Of a DNA stretch of 64,000 nt, positions 48,081 through 58,227 are shown piece after piece (within the stretch, counting starts at the first letter, position 1; each line of letters starts with the position of its first letter). This DNA comes from Riptortus pedestris (lineage: Eukaryota > Arthropoda > Insecta > Hemiptera > Alydidae). The translations under genes were made by a program, and so were the position numbers. The notes below the pieces were generated by a model that worked only from the letters and a program-made list of their open reading frames with translations, had not been told where the DNA came from and did no database searches. The stretch spans positions 113,102,501 to 113,166,500 of the forward strand of contig CM032233.1 of the NCBI GenBank assembly GCA_019009955.1. The letters are read 5' to 3'.

Positions 48081-48334
48081 ACACTATCAATAATAATAAC
48101 CTGGTGTAAACATCTATACAATTCTATAAAAATATACTTGGCCATTAACGTTCTAGGAGTCGCAAACCGACGTTATTGTAATTCTGGGTAGCCGCATTAC
48201 AAATCTGCAAGTAAATGAAAATGATTTGAAACAATACTGTGATATTTCGAATTTTTAAATTTTGATGATCTGAAAAACTAAAAAATCAAGACTTATATCT
48301 GTTGAAGCTAGAACTAGACTTAAATATACTGTTT

Positions 48335-48430
48335 ACGAAGTTCGAACATATTGAGAATTCGCGATTTTTGAAACATTTCCTCAAATGTCCATCGATCCTA
48401 ACAAGGAGATAACGAAAATGAGGTCCGTTC

Positions 48431-48489
<59 letters not shown>

Positions 48490-48632
48490 CCACCATTGCC
48501 GTTTGTATTTATTCGCTTAATATTCACTGAGGTGTTACCAGTATGTATTTATCTATTGTAAACCTTGTATTTATTTTATTTATCTATTGTTGAAATCTGC
48601 TTTGTTTACGCAGCCGTGGGTGACGGACTTTC
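48335..48632 (-). mobile_element. HINE-like copy, minus strand, large internal deletion
   Basis: The 3' block (CCATCGATCCTAACAAGGAG) and (TA)n (48437-48486) join directly to the 5' end segment (GCCGTTTGTATTTATTCG to GCAGCCGTGGGTGACGGACT). The whole body is missing. A short tandem duplication of TTTATCTATTGT lies at 48550-48595. Confidence 0.75.
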
Positions 48633-48636
48633 AATC

Positions 48637-48775
48637 GTTTTCCCATCACTGCGTTTGTTCAGATTAAAATTTAAGTTTTGTGCCCAGATCCTCTCCTTTA
48701 CAGATTAATGCGCCCACTTAAAACCAGACATTCTGTTTGGAAATAAAACGCTTACAACCCACCTTTGTGAATTTA
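48637..48775 (+). mobile_element. R1-like LINE fragment
   Basis: It matches 46690-46815 (CCCATCACTGCGTT, TTTTGTGCCCAGA, CCTCTCCTTTACA, ACCAGA-ATTCTGTT). It is wedged between two minus-strand Helentron-like copies. No frame remains open. Confidence 0.7.
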
Positions 48776-49674
48776 TTAGCAGATTTCCCTTAAAGGAAAT
48801 CAGCTATTGAGGATGTACTCATGACGCGATTTTCGAAATTTTTCTTCAAATGTCCATCGATCCTACCTAGGAGATGACGAAAATGAGGTCCGTTCAAAAC
48901 TGTATATATATTTGTCTGTTTAATCGTTACCAAGTTCGACATTTAGTCATTTTATGTAAAAAGAAAGTTCGTTAACGGCTGAAATCGGACCAGGGGAGAG
49001 GGGGTTTAGAGGGGGAGAATTTTGAAAATTCAAAATATTTCCGTTACTATACGTCGGATTGAAAAAAATGTACAGAATTAATCTTATAGCAAATTAAATT
49101 TACTATAAATATTGTTATACACATTTATTCTCTATCTTGAATACTAACCGAGATATTTGCATTTTTCAGTTTTCAGCCTTTAGCAAACCCCCACTTCTAC
49201 TCATGTTACATAAACAATACTCGGCTATGTAATAAACCACATAATTCGAAGCTTAAATACAAAATATTGTTTTCAAGAGACATTTATTATGCGAGATGCA
49301 CGCAAAAATTTGCTGGTGATCCCCCCCCCCGTTTTATGCTTTTGGAATACTTAAACTTGATTGATTGAGATAAAAATTATTATGATTCATTATAAATTAC
49401 AGCACTAGATATTGTAAATAGTTTTCAATAAAATTAATATGTTATATTCAGATATATTACAGTTATTGTTTTCTTTCCGGTATGCCATTGGAAGACCTGT
49501 TTGTTTACATTTGAGACACTTCCCACCGGAAGTGGAAAGATTTCTTATTTATTCACTTAATATTCACGGTGGTGTTGTGTTACCGGTATGTTGATTTATC
49601 AACTACATTAATAACAATATTTTAAACTTCACGCGGTAAATCTGCTTAGTTTACGCAGCCCCTGTGTGACGGAC
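48776..49674 (-). mobile_element. HINE-like Helentron copy, full length, long 5' form
   Basis: Starts at 48776 with TTAGCAGATTTCCCTTAAAG (minus-strand 3' end) and ends at 49674 with the inverse of GTCCGTCACACAGGGGCTGC. The microsatellite is only about 10 bp (48902-48911). A run of ten C lies at 49321-49330. Good reference for the long 5' form at about 900 bp. Confidence 0.9.
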
Positions 49675-50017
49675 TTTTCCTTTTTATTTGTGGAACATTT
49701 TTCTCCTCCAGAATTATCCATAGGGCTATTATGAAAACATTCTATCCGGATTAGCTGGTATGTAGAACTGATTAGGCGAGATTGCAGCCCTACAACTTAA
49801 TGAATGAACCGGGTGGAATGTTGGGATGATGTTGTATGGCGAAGCTAAGCAGCGTGTGGGGGTAGGAGTAAGGAGGAGGCATTGCGTGGATTCATTCATT
49901 GCGGTGGTTTCGATCGATCGTGACGTTGCTCCACTATCAGAGCCACTCGGGGGCCTCCTCATACCCTAGCCCACCAACAACCCTCCAGCCCTCGCCTAAC
50001 CGAAAATAGACTCACAT
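49675..50017. other. G+C-richer unassigned block
   Basis: Distinctly G+C-richer than its surroundings (e.g. GAGCCACTCGGGGGCCTCCT). An open minus frame at 49729-49962 is Ser/Thr/Pro-rich with no domain. It could be a LINE UTR or ORF1 fragment. Confidence 0.35.
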
Positions 50018-50150
50018 TTCACACATTTCCCCTAAGGGAAATCAGTTATTGACGTTATACCCCTGACATGATTTTCTTCCAATTTCCTCAAATGTCCATC
50101 CAAACTAGGAGACGACGAAAGTGAAGTCTGTTCAAAATTATACATACATG
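50018..50150 (-). mobile_element. HINE-like 3' end fragment
   Basis: Minus-strand 3' terminus with TTTCCCCTAAGGGAAATCAG, then AAATGTCCATCCAAACTAGG and GTCTGTTCAAAATTA. It stops where the microsatellite should begin. Confidence 0.75.
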
Positions 50151-50159
50151 TAAGAGGCA

Positions 50160-51095
50160 ACCGAAGGTATACATATTAACATATTCGTAATAGCTGAAAG
50201 ACTATTGCTCAAACAGTATGTATTGATAAATTCGACTCAACTCCGCCTTGGACAATTCAAGAGCAATCTATCACAAAGAGATCAACTACTGGAAAATAAA
50301 GGAAACTTTCATTAATAAAATAGAAAAATACCAACACCCAAGATCATATACACTGATGGCTCGAAAATTGCTGAGTCTTCCTCCTGTGCCTACTACGAAG
50401 AAAATGCCTGGAAAAAATTCAAGCTCAACTAATTACCCAGCATCTATTCGGCCGAACTATTCGCAATTCAGTTCGCTTTATATCACTGCATTTGCAAACA
50501 CATAAATCAAGAAAAAGTCCTCATATGCGTTGACCCGTTGAGTGCCTCATTGATTATTAAAGCTATATTTACAAACAATCTAATAGTACAAAAAATACAT
50601 AATTATATACAAATGCTCAAAGAGCCGTCTCCTTCATGCGGATTCCGAGCCACGCGGGAATAGATGGAAATGGAAAAGGAGATGTAGCAGCCAGAGAAGC
50701 CCACCAACTCGACTCCATCACCCCTACAACAATTACATCTACAGAGCTCTATCAACCACTCAAAGAAGATATTGATTAAAGCTGGCAATAAATGGGGGAC
50801 GAAACCCAGAACAACGAACTAAAACCTATTAAAACCTCCATTTGTCCTTGGAAGTATTCGACAACAGAAGAGATTTACGTACGGTTATATTATGACAAAA
50901 AATCAACCCCCGACATGTAGGAAGTGTAACACAAACTATCTACCACATATTAATGGAATGCCATGCGTATACAAATATTCGAAACGAATGCAATATTTCC
51001 AATAATATAGCAGTGGCCCTTGGAGATGACCCCAAAGAGCTAGATAAATTGTTTAATTTTGTGAAAATTACAAATTTGTATAAAGAAATTTAAAT
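50160..51095 (+). pseudogene. Jockey/I-type LINE RNase H domain and C-terminal tail
   Basis: Reading through several frames gives an RNase H1-type domain in order. IIYTDGSKI (first Asp, about 50348) comes first, then IYSAELFAIQFALYH (Glu, about 50445), then VLICVDPLSA (second Asp, about 50520). RIPSHAGIDGNGKGDVAARE (His and final Asp, about 50640-50695) completes it. A tail with CRKCNTN and HILMEC-like residues follows, ending in a DDPKELDKLFNFVK segment near 51060. All four catalytic acidic positions are recognisable, but frameshifts near 50420 and 50640, plus stops, break it. RT and endonuclease are missing. Confidence 0.75.
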
Positions 51096-51339
51096 TACAA
51101 GTTTTTTGTATCTTCATTTATGTTGTTAAATTTAAAATGGCGATATGAGTGAAGATATAATTACAATACAGATTTACAATATTGACAATTTACAAAAACA
51201 CAGTTTACACTCAGAATGCATGTACTTAACCAAAACGAGAGTTATAGATATTACAGGGCGATGACAACCTAGTAGTTTTTCGCCCTAATACCTTATGAAA
51301 CAAACAATATTCATTGCATCAGATTTACAGATTTTCACT

Positions 51340-51640
51340 GTTGGCAAAGTCCGAAGTAGAAATGAATAAAATGGTGCAAGTCCTAAAGGCCGCCCTAGAT
51401 AACTGTGAACTAAAGATAAGTGTTACCGAAAGCATAATTCAGAAAATTAATTTGTGCAGCAAACGTTCTGAACTGTAAGGCGATTTACACATTGGGAAAC
51501 AAGAAATGGCTATTTCTAGTAATGGGATCAATTCAAGAAGACATTTTCTTTCACGGCTTTCACACCGCAGAGTTGACAACGGCAGGCCACTGAGTAAGAT
51601 ATATGGGGGAGCTCCATCAACGGCAACGATAAATTAGTAT
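51340..51640 (+). pseudogene. possible LINE RT palm-to-thumb fragment
   Basis: LLAKSEVEMNKMVQVLKAAL followed by LKISVTESII resembles the segment after the YADD active site in non-LTR RTs (x-x-S-x-x-x-L-x-x-x-x-x-L then L-x-I-x-x-x-K-S/T). The catalytic YADD itself is not seen. Downstream NGINSRRHFLSRLSHRR is compatible but weak. Confidence 0.35.
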
Positions 51641-51825
51641 CCAAGAATGAACACCGAATGCTGAGTAGTACTATTACTAACGACATAAAAACAAAAAACA
51701 GTATTATTGTTTGAGCATGCCTTGTAGAATAATGCCATTCCAGAGGATAGTTGAAATAACAATGGAGGATTAAAGCTAAATTCCAAGAGGATAAAGGATA
51801 AGGAACATATGAAAGAAAACACAAA

Positions 51826-52122
51826 TAATAGAAATTGTTTTGGCAAATATAAGTTCCTTATAAGCACTGGGAATGTGAATCTGGATCATAAACTCCAAAA
51901 CCAGTTGGGCTCTAAAACAAATCCAAAGTGGAAGTTCTAAATGAGGTAAGTGACAGCAAAATTCTTATCAAGGCCATGGAAAAAGGAGAGTGAAACTTCC
52001 TGGGAATAATATAAGCCACAACGATTTCATCACAAACATATTTGAAAGTAAGGTCCTTGGAAATTGAAAATCCTATTTTAAGGACATCAAGGGACTTATG
52101 GATTTCGATGGGTATAGTATTA
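51826..52122 (-). repeat. dispersed repeat with an open minus-strand frame (copy 2)
   Basis: Counterpart of 47518-47812. In the minus frame it reads DVLKIGFSISKDLTFKYVCD. The frame here is interrupted after the alanine-leucine segment near 51950, unlike copy 1. Confidence 0.6.
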
Positions 52123-52524
52123 TAGTAGCTCATGAAAGAACACTATGGTTGCAACTTCAAGGCGTAGCCGTTAGATGTGATAATAATATATATATATCAG
52201 ACTAATGGGAGGAGGGAAGGAGATTAAAAATTTCTGCGTTATTATACGTAATGGATAAATTGTATAGAATCAAACTTATTGCAAATTCTATGTTAGTCTA
52301 TGCTATAAATGTTAATGTATACATTTTTGGGGTCTTTTTTGCATTAGCCCCGCATTTCAAATTAGGTTATAATCACAAGATTTTAGAAATACTTTTGAGA
52401 TATTAGTTTAATAACTGTTACAATTTATTACCTTCCACAGCTATTTCATAACGTTAGTTGCATCGTTATTAATAAACATAAATCTAATTCAGCTCTCGAG
52501 TGCTTTTTCAAGTGAATCTGAGGC

Positions 52525-52812
52525 TTGCCTGGAACAACAATATACTCTGACTGCTGGAGGTCATATCGCGGCCTAAAAAAAGTACCAGGAATGAAATATA
52601 AACATTTTACTGTTAATCACTCTAAAAATTTCATTGATATGAAAACTGGGGCACATACACATCGTGTGGAATCATTGTGGTCCTCACTAAAACGTAGAAA
52701 TAAACGTGAATGTGGAACAAGGAGAAAATGGATGACTCCTACATATGTGAGTTCGTCTGGCGAAGAAGGCATCGAAACGATGACTTATTTAATGCAATAT
52801 TATCAAGTATGA
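52525..52812 (+). pseudogene. Merlin (IS1595/ISXO2-like) transposase, C-terminal part
   Basis: The 95-codon frame begins at TTG inside the ancestral protein, so it has no true start. It contains IYSDCWRSYRGL, with the second catalytic Asp, then KHFTVNHSKNFIDMKTGAHT and HRVESLWSSLKRR, with the catalytic Glu. This is the DDE core of IS1595/ISXO2-like transposases, whose eukaryotic members form the Merlin superfamily. The first Asp and the N-terminal zinc-binding region are missing, and the family normally runs to about 250-350 residues. It lies within matched inverted repeats. It cannot be active alone. Confidence 0.85.
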
Positions 52813-52854
52813 GGGTTTATTAGCCACCAAAATAATGTTATTTTTATTAATTTT

Positions 52855-52976
52855 ATACATTGTGTCATGATGTCACTAATTAAGATTATATTTTTTGACT
52901 CCAACAAGTTTATTAGATCTATACCATACTCGATATATAAGTGTTTAAGTCAACACTAAAGATCTTATTTATTAAC
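52855..52976. repeat. 122-bp direct repeat, copy inside Merlin
   Basis: Matches 53244-53365 without gaps, with two differences that I see (52912 region T/G and 52953 region C/T). It begins ATACATTGTGTCATGATGTC and ends TTATTTATTAAC. Confidence 0.9.
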
Positions 52977-53243
52977 ACACAATAAATGTGGCTCAGTTTC
53001 TCTTAAAACTTTCTTTTATCAATGTTTATAATAGTTTATTAGTAAAAGTTTTACCACTAGTACATATTTCTAAAGTCATGTGATTATAAACTAATTTGAA
53101 ATGCGGAGCTAATGTAAAAAAGACCCCATTTTTTCTTTATCCTCATTATTAACCAAGATATTTCCATCTTTCAGTTTTCAGCCTTCGGTAAACCCCCACT
53201 TTTAGTAATAAATCTCTATCTTTACTAGATGAGATACACACAA

Positions 53244-53365
53244 ATACATTGTGTCATGATGTCACTAATTAAGATTATATTTTTTGACTCCAACAAGTTT
53301 AGTAGATCTATACCATACTCGATATATAAGTGTTTAAGTCAACACTAAAGATTTTATTTATTAAC
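53244..53365. repeat. 122-bp direct repeat, copy in the host element
   Basis: This copy continues naturally into the host Helentron-like body (GGCTGGAATCGG), so it is the likely donor of the copy inside the Merlin element. Confidence 0.9.
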
Positions 53366-53656
53366 GGCTGGAATCGGTCAAGGAATGGGGGCGGGGTAAA
53401 GAAAGGGGAATTCGGAAATTCAAAATACCTCCGTTATTTTGATTCAGATCGAAAATGTTATAAAACCAATCTATTGATGAACTATAATTGTTGTTCTCTA
53501 AATATTTTCTTAACACAAATATTAAGCACGTTAATCGTACTAAATCCCTACTTCTACTCATCGAATTTTTACTTAGAGATGAAGACTATATGTTGAGGAG
53601 AGATGGATAGTGTTTCATCTGCTTAGTTTAAACAACCCCTGCATTAGGGACTTTTA

Positions 53657-53919
53657 CAACAGGTCACGGTTCAAAACATGTTCTTGCATCTTGCTTACTG
53701 TTGATGCGACATTAATAGGCGATCCCTTCTGCATAGTGCCGCATACGGCCCAAACTTCAAGCTATTCTCTTTTCTTTTCATTTCTTAGCCGATCTCACCT
53801 TGTTGCCCAGCCACTTGTCTATGCTACTTCATTTTCGCTACTGGGATTGTTTATTTGGAAACATCTTTCACAACCATAAAGAAGAGTATGGCTGATAAAC
53901 GGCCTAGAAAATAAGTAGC
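53657..53919. other. unassigned spacer
   Basis: The plus frame 53610-53879 begins inside the neighbouring repeat and has no recognised domain. Possibly LINE debris on the minus strand, but not convincing. Confidence 0.35.
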
Positions 53920-54384
53920 TTAACCCTTAAAAGGCCATGGTGTCTTTAAAGGCACCGTTCATATTTAACAGAGCCAGGGAGTAACTGCTTCTATTCTTAC
54001 CCCTTTTCGGCCTCAGTCCACGCCCCTGTAACCTCTCAAGCATGAGCATATGCGACAAAAGTCGATTTATTGCTATTGGAGCTAATTACTAACAACATAC
54101 TGAAGCAAATCACCATTGTTTACCACCCTACTTCACACCAGTCGCCAGCGAAGTTTCTAATTTATTAAAATATACATTATCCGATTTACATATGAACCAA
54201 AATGGGTGAATTAGTCTTAAAACATGGTATTTAAGTTCCAATGCGTTTCATTTTCTATTCTGGAGAGAAATTTTAATGATGCATAGATTTTAATGATGGT
54301 GTACTTAAGTTTACCCTGGCCTAATACCAACAAATTTGCCCAAGGGACGTAATTTTATATTATTTCTTACTTTTACCATTTTAA

Positions 54385-55190
54385 TTGACAGATACGTATA
54401 AAAGTCGAGGTGAAAAGATTTTGTCTTTGCTGCCAATATTTAGTATCACTTCTGATGAAGAAGAAAGCGGCAATGAAGGAGAAAATGTACACAAATGCCC
54501 CATAATGGATGAAGCAAATTTTCAAATTGAAATGAATGAAGTATTAGAACATTTTAATATTGAGAATGAAAGAGGAGAGTATGTTATGAAGAATACGTTG
54601 ATAACAAAAAGTGTATCAGCATGATTAAATGGTATGACAACAAAGGTGTAATAACGGCAAGTTCATATGTAGGTGCTGAGCCTGTTGAAAATGGTTCAAG
54701 ATGGTCGATAGGGGGGAAATAAAAAGAGAAAATATCAAATGTCCTGCCCAAGTCAAAGAATATAATTCTCAAATGGGAGGTGTTGACTTTAGTGATTTGT
54801 ACCTTGCACTTTATAGAACAGGTTACCGCTCCCACAAGTATTACATGAACATTTTCAGCTAATTATTGGATTTGTTGATTAATAACGCATGGCTATTGTA
54901 CAAAAGGAACGACCCTAAAAAAATTGACTTTAAAATAATTTGGAATACACAGAGGATATTCTGCGTCACCAGCGAGCTAAAAGGGCTAGTGGAGCCAGGA
55001 CAACCAATTGCAGCCAAGAACTGCTGCAGCTCTCATAGCCGATGCAGCAAAACTTGATGGGATGCACCATTGACAAGTATTCACTACAAAAGGAAAATGT
55101 AGACTGTATCACCAAAATCAAAGGGTTGTTTTATGCCGAAAATGTAATGTGAAACTTTGTAACTCCCGTGAAAGGCCCTGTTTTCTTGAA
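54385..55190 (+). pseudogene. piggyBac transposase, internally deleted and frameshifted
   Basis: Part 1 (54385-54624) holds an acidic SDEEESGNEGENV stretch typical of the N-terminus. Part 2 (from about 54615, another frame) has IKWYDNKGVITASSYVG, including the second catalytic Asp. Part 3 (from about 54735) has KEYNSQMGGVDFSDLYLALY, including the third catalytic Asp. It continues past an in-frame TAA to LLINNAWLLYKRND. Part 4 (about 55088-55185) is the Cys-rich end: KGKCRLY, CRKCNVKLC. The region carrying the first catalytic Asp is missing. Family members are about 550-600 residues, and this is less than half. It is non-functional. Confidence 0.8.
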
Positions 55191-55352
55191 TGAATGGACA
55201 AGGGATGGTTCAATGTTATTTTTCATTGATTTATTTTTTTTTTACAATGTACATATTTCTTATTTACAACATATTTCTTTTATTTTAACATTTTCTTTTA
55301 TTATCTAATAAATTATTTAATTACATTTTTAGAAGCAACGTCAGTCTTTTAA

Positions 55353-55502
55353 CATAACTTACAGACACCCCCATTGATATACTGTGATTGACCAAAGTGT
55401 ACTTAAAGACACCACCATTGATTTACAGTGATTGGCCAGAGTGTACTTAAAGACACCACTATTGTTTGAGGGTAACTGGGCAAAGTGTACTTAAAGACAC
55501 CA
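55353..55502. repeat. 44-bp tandem repeat, subterminal in piggyBac relic
   Basis: GTGTACTTAAAGACACC starts at 55397, 55441 and 55485, exactly 44 bp apart. A diverged unit (CATAACTTACAGACACC) lies at 55353. The core TTAAAGACACC is the inverse complement of GGTGTCTTTAA at 53939. Confidence 0.9.
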
Positions 55503-55601
55503 TGTAATATTTTTGTTCAGAAAAAAAAATTGAGTAAAACCCTATATATTCTACAAATTAGGTCAAGTCATTTTTTTTAGTTTCCTGCCAATTATGGTGG
55601 C

Positions 55602-55663
55602 TTTCTTAATCGCGCCATGAGTATAAACTAAATAGATGATCTCTTAAGTGAAATCTGCTAAAA
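55602..55663 (+). mobile_element. HINE-like 3' terminus only
   Basis: CGCGCCATGAGTATAAACTA then CTTAAGTGAAATCTGCTAAA. Nothing of the body precedes it. Confidence 0.7.
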
Positions 55664-56087
55664 GTGTTTTATCTAGTTTTGTATTTTCAGTCCTAACTGA
55701 GCTACAATCACTCTAATTTCACAATCAATGCTTATTTACTGCAAAAAAAAGACATATTTTATACATGGTGGCATTTAGCAAGAGAGCAACTCGGAATCAC
55801 AATGAATTCACTATAAGCGTGCACACAATAAAGAAATCGCGATACATAAATTATTATCCCTGAAGAATTATTGAAAAAAATTCTCGTAGGAAGTTTTTCG
55901 AGTTTATGCAGTCACAGAGTGAGTTACCTCTCAGAATGTATAAACTAAATATTCAGGACATTGAAAATTATGATAGATAAAAATATAAAAAAAAGAGTTC
56001 CTAAAAATTAGAAGTTTAATTATGTCTGAGAAATAACGACCTTAGACTACATATTCCAAGAGATAATGAATGTATCATTGGGTTTTA
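55664..56087. other. no gene recognised
   Basis: AT-rich spacer with short frames. Confidence 0.45.
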
Positions 56088-56206
56088 GGAGGTTTCCCCT
56101 AAAGGAAAAATAGTTATTGAGATCGTACTCACGACGCAATTTTCGAAAAATTTCCTCAAACTTCGATCAGTCCTACTTAAGAGATAGCGAAAATGAGGTA
56201 CATTCG

Positions 56207-56268
<62 letters not shown>

Positions 56269-56753
56269 TTTCACCTCGGTCGCAATTTTTGTTTGATCGA
56301 CCAAACTCGGTACTTAAACGTTTTATGTAAAAATAAAGATCAAGTTCGTTAACGGCTAAAATCGGAAAGTGGGAGAGGTGATTAGAGGGGGAATTTCAAA
56401 AATTGGAACTATCTCTGTTATTAAGGATTGGATGGAAAATTAGTATAGAATCAATCTTATTGCAAATATAATGTTCTATAAATGTTGTTGTGTTTGTGTT
56501 TATTAAACGTTGTTATGTTTGTGTGTTTTTTTTCATTATCTTGATTATTAACCGAGATATTTGCATTTTTTAGTTAGCGGCCTTCAGCAAACCTCCACTC
56601 CTACGAATGTCATATTAAAAATTAGCTGTTATATTATGAAGCACAATATTTAAAGCCTAAATACCGAACATTGTTCTCAATGAACGTTTACGTTTTGTGA
56701 TATATGCAAATACGTGACTTACGTGGGAAATCTGCTTAGTTAGAACTTTTTTC
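56088..56753 (-). mobile_element. HINE-like Helentron copy, both ends decayed
   Basis: 3' end near 56095 (TTTCCCCTAAAGG) and 5' end near 56728-56752 (ACGTGGGAAATCTGCTTAGT). (TA)n at 56213-56263. A small GTTGTGTTTGTGTTTATTAA duplication lies at 56485-56530. Confidence 0.8.
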
Positions 56754-57329
56754 AATTACGTTCATTCATTTCAATTATGGGCGCGTTCTGGTTACTTGGA
56801 TAGTTGCGAGTATAGGGGAATATGTTCTCACTCAGGAGGACATTACAGGGAGAGTGAGCATTCCAACTCCGGGAAGCATTCCTCCTACGGAGATCGTTAG
56901 AAATTCTTGCAAGGGGTTAAATTAGTTAGTACCTACGCCTACGTTCTGTTTGAACCACATTTTGTCAGAATTACTCTAAATCCAGAAATGCTTTGATGCC
57001 AGGAATAGATTTTCAGCAAAGAATGGAGAAATTTTGAAAGTCATCTCCAAGAATGCAATTTTTTCTCTCTTCATAGTAACCCTATGAGGACTTATTAATT
57101 TGAATACATATTCCATTGCCACATGGCATATTACATGTATGATTATGTTTAAATTCGTTTTTATTTCATAATATATACACGTTAACCAACCATCTATTCA
57201 AATATAATATAAAAATAATAATAATAAAATAAAATATTAAAATAAGTAAGGTAATTACAAATAAAATTAATAAATGAAATGAAAATAAAATAAAATAAAA
57301 ACAAATCAATTAAAGTTAAACTGAACCGA
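56754..57329. other. no gene recognised
   Basis: The segment 57200-57310 is low-complexity (AATAA/AAATA-rich). The rest is unassigned. Confidence 0.4.
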
Positions 57330-57740
57330 TGTTTAATTTGCTAGTCTATGTAAGGTAAGTATATTGAATAATAATTCTCATTCCTCACAATCAACTTTAC
57401 ATTCGAATGTATTTTTGCTACATCCATATCTATACTTTTGATAAACTTTATAAGTTCTTTATTATATTTGTTAAATATAATATGAGGTTGTTCTGGCGAA
57501 TTACCTCCTTTTAAATTTATGTTCATTATTAAATTTTATATATTTTGATTAAATGTTGAACAGTCATAAACTATATGTAAAAACGTTTGCGTTGTCTGTG
57601 AGTCGCAAGTACATTTGTCATTGTCTTGAATTCTAAATCTTGTTAAATAATGTCCTGTTCCGTTAGTAATTGTGTGCATTTTCGATGTCCAAGAATAACT
57701 ACATTTGTAGATTAATTTGAAGTAAATTGTTTTCCCGGCA
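57330..57740 (-). pseudogene. R1/LOA-like LINE C-terminal tail
   Basis: On the minus strand the frame from about 57740 down reads TNGTGHYLTRFRIQDNDKC, then TCDSQTTQTFLHIVYDC. The first is the TGHG-x-x-x-YLxRFxI motif preceding a Cys/His knuckle. The second gives a C-x1-C-x9-H-x4-C pattern. After a stop, the frame 57526-57341 continues with KELIKFIKSIDMDVAKIHSN. The order matches the tail of the R1-like copy at 46850, but the sequences differ, so this is another element family. RT is absent. Confidence 0.65.
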
Positions 57741-58227
57741 AATACTAACCCTCAATGATTCTTGAGGAAATGAATTCAGTGTTTCTACGCCTAGAGAGCA
57801 GTGCCGATTCACTCTTTGGTGAGTCGCGGACTTAAGTACCAACAAACACTTACAGGGTTGTTTTAGATTAGATTTAGTATTAAGTTTCAGAAATAGGTTA
57901 GATTCCCCTTGGATGTGGAGCGAGCCCCCATCCCAGACTTAAATTTAGGTTAGTTATACTTTTTAAGTATTTTATTTATCCCTTTTAACTTCATCTTTCT
58001 CCTACCCTTATGAATCCTGTTTTATTTACTCTCCTCTTCTTTTAGCCCCCTTAACCCATACTGGCGACGCCCGCAACCAGTTAATTCAAAATCCTACAAC
58101 CTCTCAATCCTAGATTAGAACAACTCCACCTTGAAAAGATACTGAGGTGTATAGTAGGACTTCATCTGCCTACACACCCAGCAAGCCTCTGGGTTCTAAC
58201 TGCGCTTTAGAAAGCTGGGTCTCACAT
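57741..58227. other. G+C-richer block, possibly retroelement UTR
   Basis: It includes TTAGGTTAG/TTAGATTAG motifs like those in the 3' UTR at 47200-47400, and a C-rich Alu-free stretch CCCCTTAACCCATACTGGCG. No open frame. Confidence 0.35.

Larger units (their letters stand above)
52330..53126 (+). mobile_element. Merlin-type DNA transposon, internally deleted
   Basis: Terminal inverted repeats of about 60 bp (left GGGTCTTTTTTGCATTAGCC; right is the inverse of GGGTCTTTTTTACATTAGCT). The flanks are CATTTTTG (52322-52329) and CATTTTTT (53127-53134), an 8-bp duplication with one mismatch. Merlin makes 8-9-bp duplications. Length 797 bp. Confidence 0.8.
52184..53656 (-). mobile_element. HINE-like copy, double-module form, hosting Merlin
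   Basis: Minus-strand body from a short TA tract at 52188, broken at 52329/53127 by a Merlin-type element. It then shows the second module (53340-53520) and ends with the 5' terminus ATCTGCTTAGTTTAAACAAC near 53640. The 3' terminal palindrome is missing. Confidence 0.75.
53920..55520 (+). mobile_element. piggyBac-type element relic
   Basis: The left end is TTAA (53920-53923) followed by CCCTTAAAAGGCCATGG, the TTAA target and C-rich start expected for piggyBac. A GGTGTCTTTAA motif at 53939 is repeated in inverse orientation near the right end. Between them is a broken transposase. The right TTAA terminus is not found, so the 3' boundary is approximate. Confidence 0.75.

Noticed and set aside
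53657..53879. Possible minus-strand RTE-like tail between the Merlin host copy and piggyBac.
   Set aside because: Only scattered Trp/Arg-rich residues. No ordered motif could be followed.
55353..55502. Three to four evenly spaced repeats considered as a CRISPR array.
   Set aside because: The whole 44-bp unit repeats, including what would be spacers, and it lies at the end of a piggyBac relic in a eukaryotic context.
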